A DNA stretch of 64,000 bases from Amorphochlora amoebiformis (taxonomy: Eukaryota > Cercozoa > Chlorarachniophyceae), in the NCBI GenBank assembly GCA_054601695.1, contig BAAHQB010000264.1, positions 62,001-126,000 on the forward strand, in the 5' to 3' direction. The notes under the pieces are model-generated. The model saw only the letters and a program-made list of their open reading frames with translations, was not told where the DNA came from and made no database searches. Each line of letters begins with the position of its first letter. Position 1 is the stretch's first letter. Below, piece after piece: positions 61,330-64,000 of the stretch. Both the position numbers and the translations under genes were made by a program.

Positions 61330-62015
61330 GTGTATATAGGCTTTACTCCTCGGCAATTCCTGGATATTATAGGTGCTTTTGTCTCGATATCTCGATATTA
61401 TAGATTCTACTATTTCAATATCTAATCAATACAAGTCTCAATATCTCGATATCTCAATATCTCGATATTATAGATTCTACTATTTCAATATCTAATCAAT
61501 ACAAGTCTCAATATCTCAATATTATAGATTCTACTATTTCAATATCTAATCAATACAAGTCTCGATATCTCGATATTATAGATTCTACTATTTCAATATC
61601 TAATCAATACAAGTCTCGATATCTCGATATTATAGATTCTACTATTCAATATCTAGTCAATACAAGGCTCGATATCTCGATATTATAGATTCTACTATTT
61701 CAATATCTAATCAATACAAGTCTCAATATCTCGATATTATAGATTCTACTATTTCAATATCTAATCAATACAAGTCTCAACATCTCGATATTATAGATTC
61801 TACTATTTCAATATCCAATCAATACAAGTCTCAATATCTCGATATTATAGATTCTACTATTTCAATATCTAATCAATACAAGTCTCAATATCTCGATATT
61901 ATAGATTCTACTATTTCAATATCTAATCAATACAAGGCTCGATATCTCGATATTATAGATTCTACTATTCAATATCTAGTCAATACAAATACTATATTGA
62001 AAATAAATATGACTG

Positions 62016-62052
<37 letters not shown>

Positions 62053-62166
62053 ATATATATATATGTATGTATATATGTGTGTGAATGTGTGTGTATGTGT
62101 GTTTTATGATACTATACATACACATACACATACATGAGACAATTCATATTCTCATTTATCATACAC

Positions 62167-62201
<35 letters not shown>

Positions 62202-63205
62202 GAGACCACAGGATCTCGATGTGGTGTATTCATCGAAGGCGAAGATATACAGTCAAGAGGGAACCCTATGGATGAGCTACACTGTATGTACATATCATAT
62301 CATATATTAACATATATGTATATTACATATTATATATACACATATATGTATTTAGATATGTATGGATATAGCTAGATAGATATACAGTCAAGGGGGAACC
62401 CTATGGATGAGCTACACTGTATGTACATATCATATCATATATTAACATATATGTATATTACATATTATATATACACATATATGTATATAGATATGTATAG
62501 ATATAGATAGATAGATATACAGTCAAGGGGGAACCCTATGGATGAGCTACACTGTAAGTACATATCATATCATATATTAACATATATGTATATTACATAT
62601 TATATATACACATATATGTATATAGATATGTATAGATATAGATAGATAGATATACAGTCAAGGGGGAACCCTATGGATGAGCTACACTGTATGTACATAT
62701 CATATCATATATTAACATATATGTATATTACATATTATATATACACATATATGTATATAGATATGTATAGATATAGATAGATAGATATACAGTCAAGAGG
62801 GAACCCTATGGATGAGCTACACTGTAAGTACATATCATATCATATATTAACATATATATATATTACATATTATATATACACATATATGTATATAGATATG
62901 TATAGATATAGATAGATAGATATACAGTCAAGGGGGAACCCTATGGATGAGCTACACTGTAAGTACATATCATATCATATATTAACATATATGTATATTA
63001 CATATTATATATACACATATATGTATATAGATATGTATAGATATAGATAGATAGATATACAGTCAAGGGGGAACCCAATGGATGAGCTACACTGTATGTA
63101 CATATCATATCATATATTAACATATATGTATATTACATATTATATATATATATATATAGTTAAGGGGAAACCGTATGGATGAGGTACCATCTAAAAAGCT
63201 CTTTA

Positions 63206-63284
<79 letters not shown>

Positions 63285-63312
63285 GCCTGTACAGCTACAT
63301 GTATATTATATT

Positions 63313-63351
<39 letters not shown>

Positions 63352-63529
63352 GTAATATATATATTTATGTATAATATATATATGTGTACATATATGTCTA
63401 TACATACACTACATATTCAATAATCTTTTTTCATAAATATTTTTTCTATGTACGTTAATAAGTATATACATATTATTGTCTGTATATATGTTAATAAAAT
63501 AGAATACATACATGGTTATACCATATATA

Positions 63530-63625
<96 letters not shown>

Positions 63626-63829
63626 ACATATATACTGTAGATGTGTTGAAAGGAAACGTCGCTATCATCAATCGACATGGTACCCTTATATACATATATA
63701 TATATATATATATATTTGTATTATATATATATATATATACATATATAAAATATACATATTTAAAAAAATGTACATACATATGTATGTGTGTAAGTGAATA
63801 TATACATACATATACATACATGCATATAT

Positions 63830-63893
<64 letters not shown>

Positions 63894-64000
63894 TTTATAT
63901 ATATATATATAGGTGACGAAATATCCCGTGTATCACCCGGTAAAGGTGCATGGCTAGGCGAGTTCTATGCCCCCACTCTGCCTAAGGATTACTGGGAAAA
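56809..64000 (+). CDS. Gene G: Popeye-like membrane protein with cyclic-nucleotide-binding domain (3' end outside window)
   Basis: Exons: 56809-57131, 57824-57888, 58460-58497, 60048-60104, 60672-60699, 61340-61372, 62203-62283, 63641-63679, 63913 to beyond 64000. Phases match; 250 residues lie in the window. Residues 1 to about 45 are rich in R, S and hydrophobics and almost lack acidic residues ([17 protein letters not shown]), which could be a mitochondrial or other targeting sequence. Hydrophobic segments follow as in POPDC proteins: [33 protein letters not shown], then [16 protein letters not shown]. The Popeye-type link [20 protein letters not shown] aligns with the animal motif LY..LF.P....P..F..L. 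A cyclic-nucleotide-binding fold begins next: [32 protein letters not shown] and [11 protein letters not shown], close to the phosphate-binding-cassette region. Family context suggests a cAMP/cGMP effector in a membrane. The donor at 60699 is chosen because it restores the Popeye motif; one at 60730 would not. Confidence 0.88.
58498..59850 (+). repeat. About 14 copies of the 5' end of a gene G intron
   Basis: The intron after exon 58460-58497 begins GTACTGTGTGTTATCTATATG. This start plus CATAAAATAACATGTGTATA and GTGATTTAAATATGTATTAT is repeated about 14 times at 75-110 bp spacing, varying mainly in (AT)n length. Each copy keeps a G/GTACTG donor-like junction. Confidence 0.92.
60325..60672 (+). 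repeat. Four to five copies of the acceptor of gene G exon 60672-60699
   Basis: TCCTCGTTCTTGAAACAA..TATTTGTCTTGAAAACTTCTGATTTAGGTATA occurs near 60332, 60433, 60538 and 60624. The last copy (GATTTAG then GTATACGAAAAAGCC) is the real acceptor and exon. Confidence 0.92.
60725..60962. repeat. TTAGGG telomere-like block in gene G intron
   Basis: About twenty-five TTAGGG units with GGGCTA variants and a repeated GGTAGGTGGTTTG insert lie in the intron 60700-61339. The intron starts just before them at GTAAACCC. Confidence 0.9.
61373..61990 (+). repeat. 54-bp minisatellite, about 11 copies, adjoining a gene G donor
   Basis: The unit is CTCGATATCTCGATATTATAG then ATTCTACTATTTCAATATC and TAATCAATACAAGT. 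It starts directly after exon 61340-61372, whose end GGATATTATAG resembles the unit's CGATATTATAG, so the array may have grown from the exon end. Confidence 0.9.
62230..63175 (+). repeat. 146-bp tandem array copying the 3' half of a gene G exon and its donor, 7 copies
   Basis: The end of exon 62203-62283 (GATATACAGTCAAGAGGGAA, then CCCTATGGATGAGCTACACT) with donor GTATGT recurs about every 146 bp near 62377, 62516, 62652, 62788, 62927 and 63062, plus a decayed copy near 63159. About half of the copies have donor GTAAGT. Confidence 0.93.

Overview
The window comes from a nuclear chromosome of a eukaryote, most likely a protist or alga. It holds seven genes cut into many short exons (about 10 to 320 nt, most 30-100 nt) with GT-AG introns filled with (AT)n microsatellites, minisatellites and TTAGGG/CCCTAA blocks. 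TTAGGG is a telomere motif of animals, fungi and several protists, so I cannot name the lineage. I built the gene models by hand: I looked for islands of normal base composition between AT runs, read their splice sites, and required reading phase to carry from exon to exon. Several families then emerged (TBC Rab-GAP, F-box + SMI1/KNR4, Popeye/cyclic-nucleotide-binding, EF-hand), which supports the method independently. Most long open frames here are (IY)n, (CMYV)n or (HTYI)n repeat translations and are not genes.

Layout, left to right: gene A (-, 341-10533), a two-helix membrane protein with coiled coil and EF-hand, 18 exons, complete; gene B (+, 10842-13906), a basic coiled-coil protein, complete; gene C (-, 15553-29155), an F-box protein with a SUKH (SMI1/KNR4)-like region, 5' end tentative; gene D (+, 29901-42631), an unrecognised protein of about 680 residues in about 35 exons; gene E (-, 44362-54454), a TBC-domain Rab GTPase-activating protein, 15 exons, complete with both catalytic fingers; gene F (-, 54531 to about 56566), a small unrecognised protein, start unresolved; gene G (+, 56809 to beyond 64000), a Popeye-like membrane protein running into a cyclic-nucleotide-binding domain, cut by the window end. 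A/B, C/D and F/G are divergent pairs with short shared upstream regions. B/C and D/E converge on 1.6-1.7 kb spacers that are strikingly rich in CTAG. E lies 77 bp downstream of F on the same strand.

The most unusual property is how repeats relate to genes. At about twenty exons, the neighbouring intron carries tandem copies of a piece of that exon together with its splice site: acceptor plus exon start upstream of the exon, or exon end plus donor downstream. Some copies keep both an AG acceptor and a GT donor and could act as cassette exons; in gene A they are 30 nt and in frame. All sizeable telomere-like blocks also lie inside introns. Together these suggest a recurrent process of repeat birth at exon-intron junctions.

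No rRNA, convincing tRNA, CRISPR array or transposase was found. Functions are inferred from motifs only; no database search was possible.
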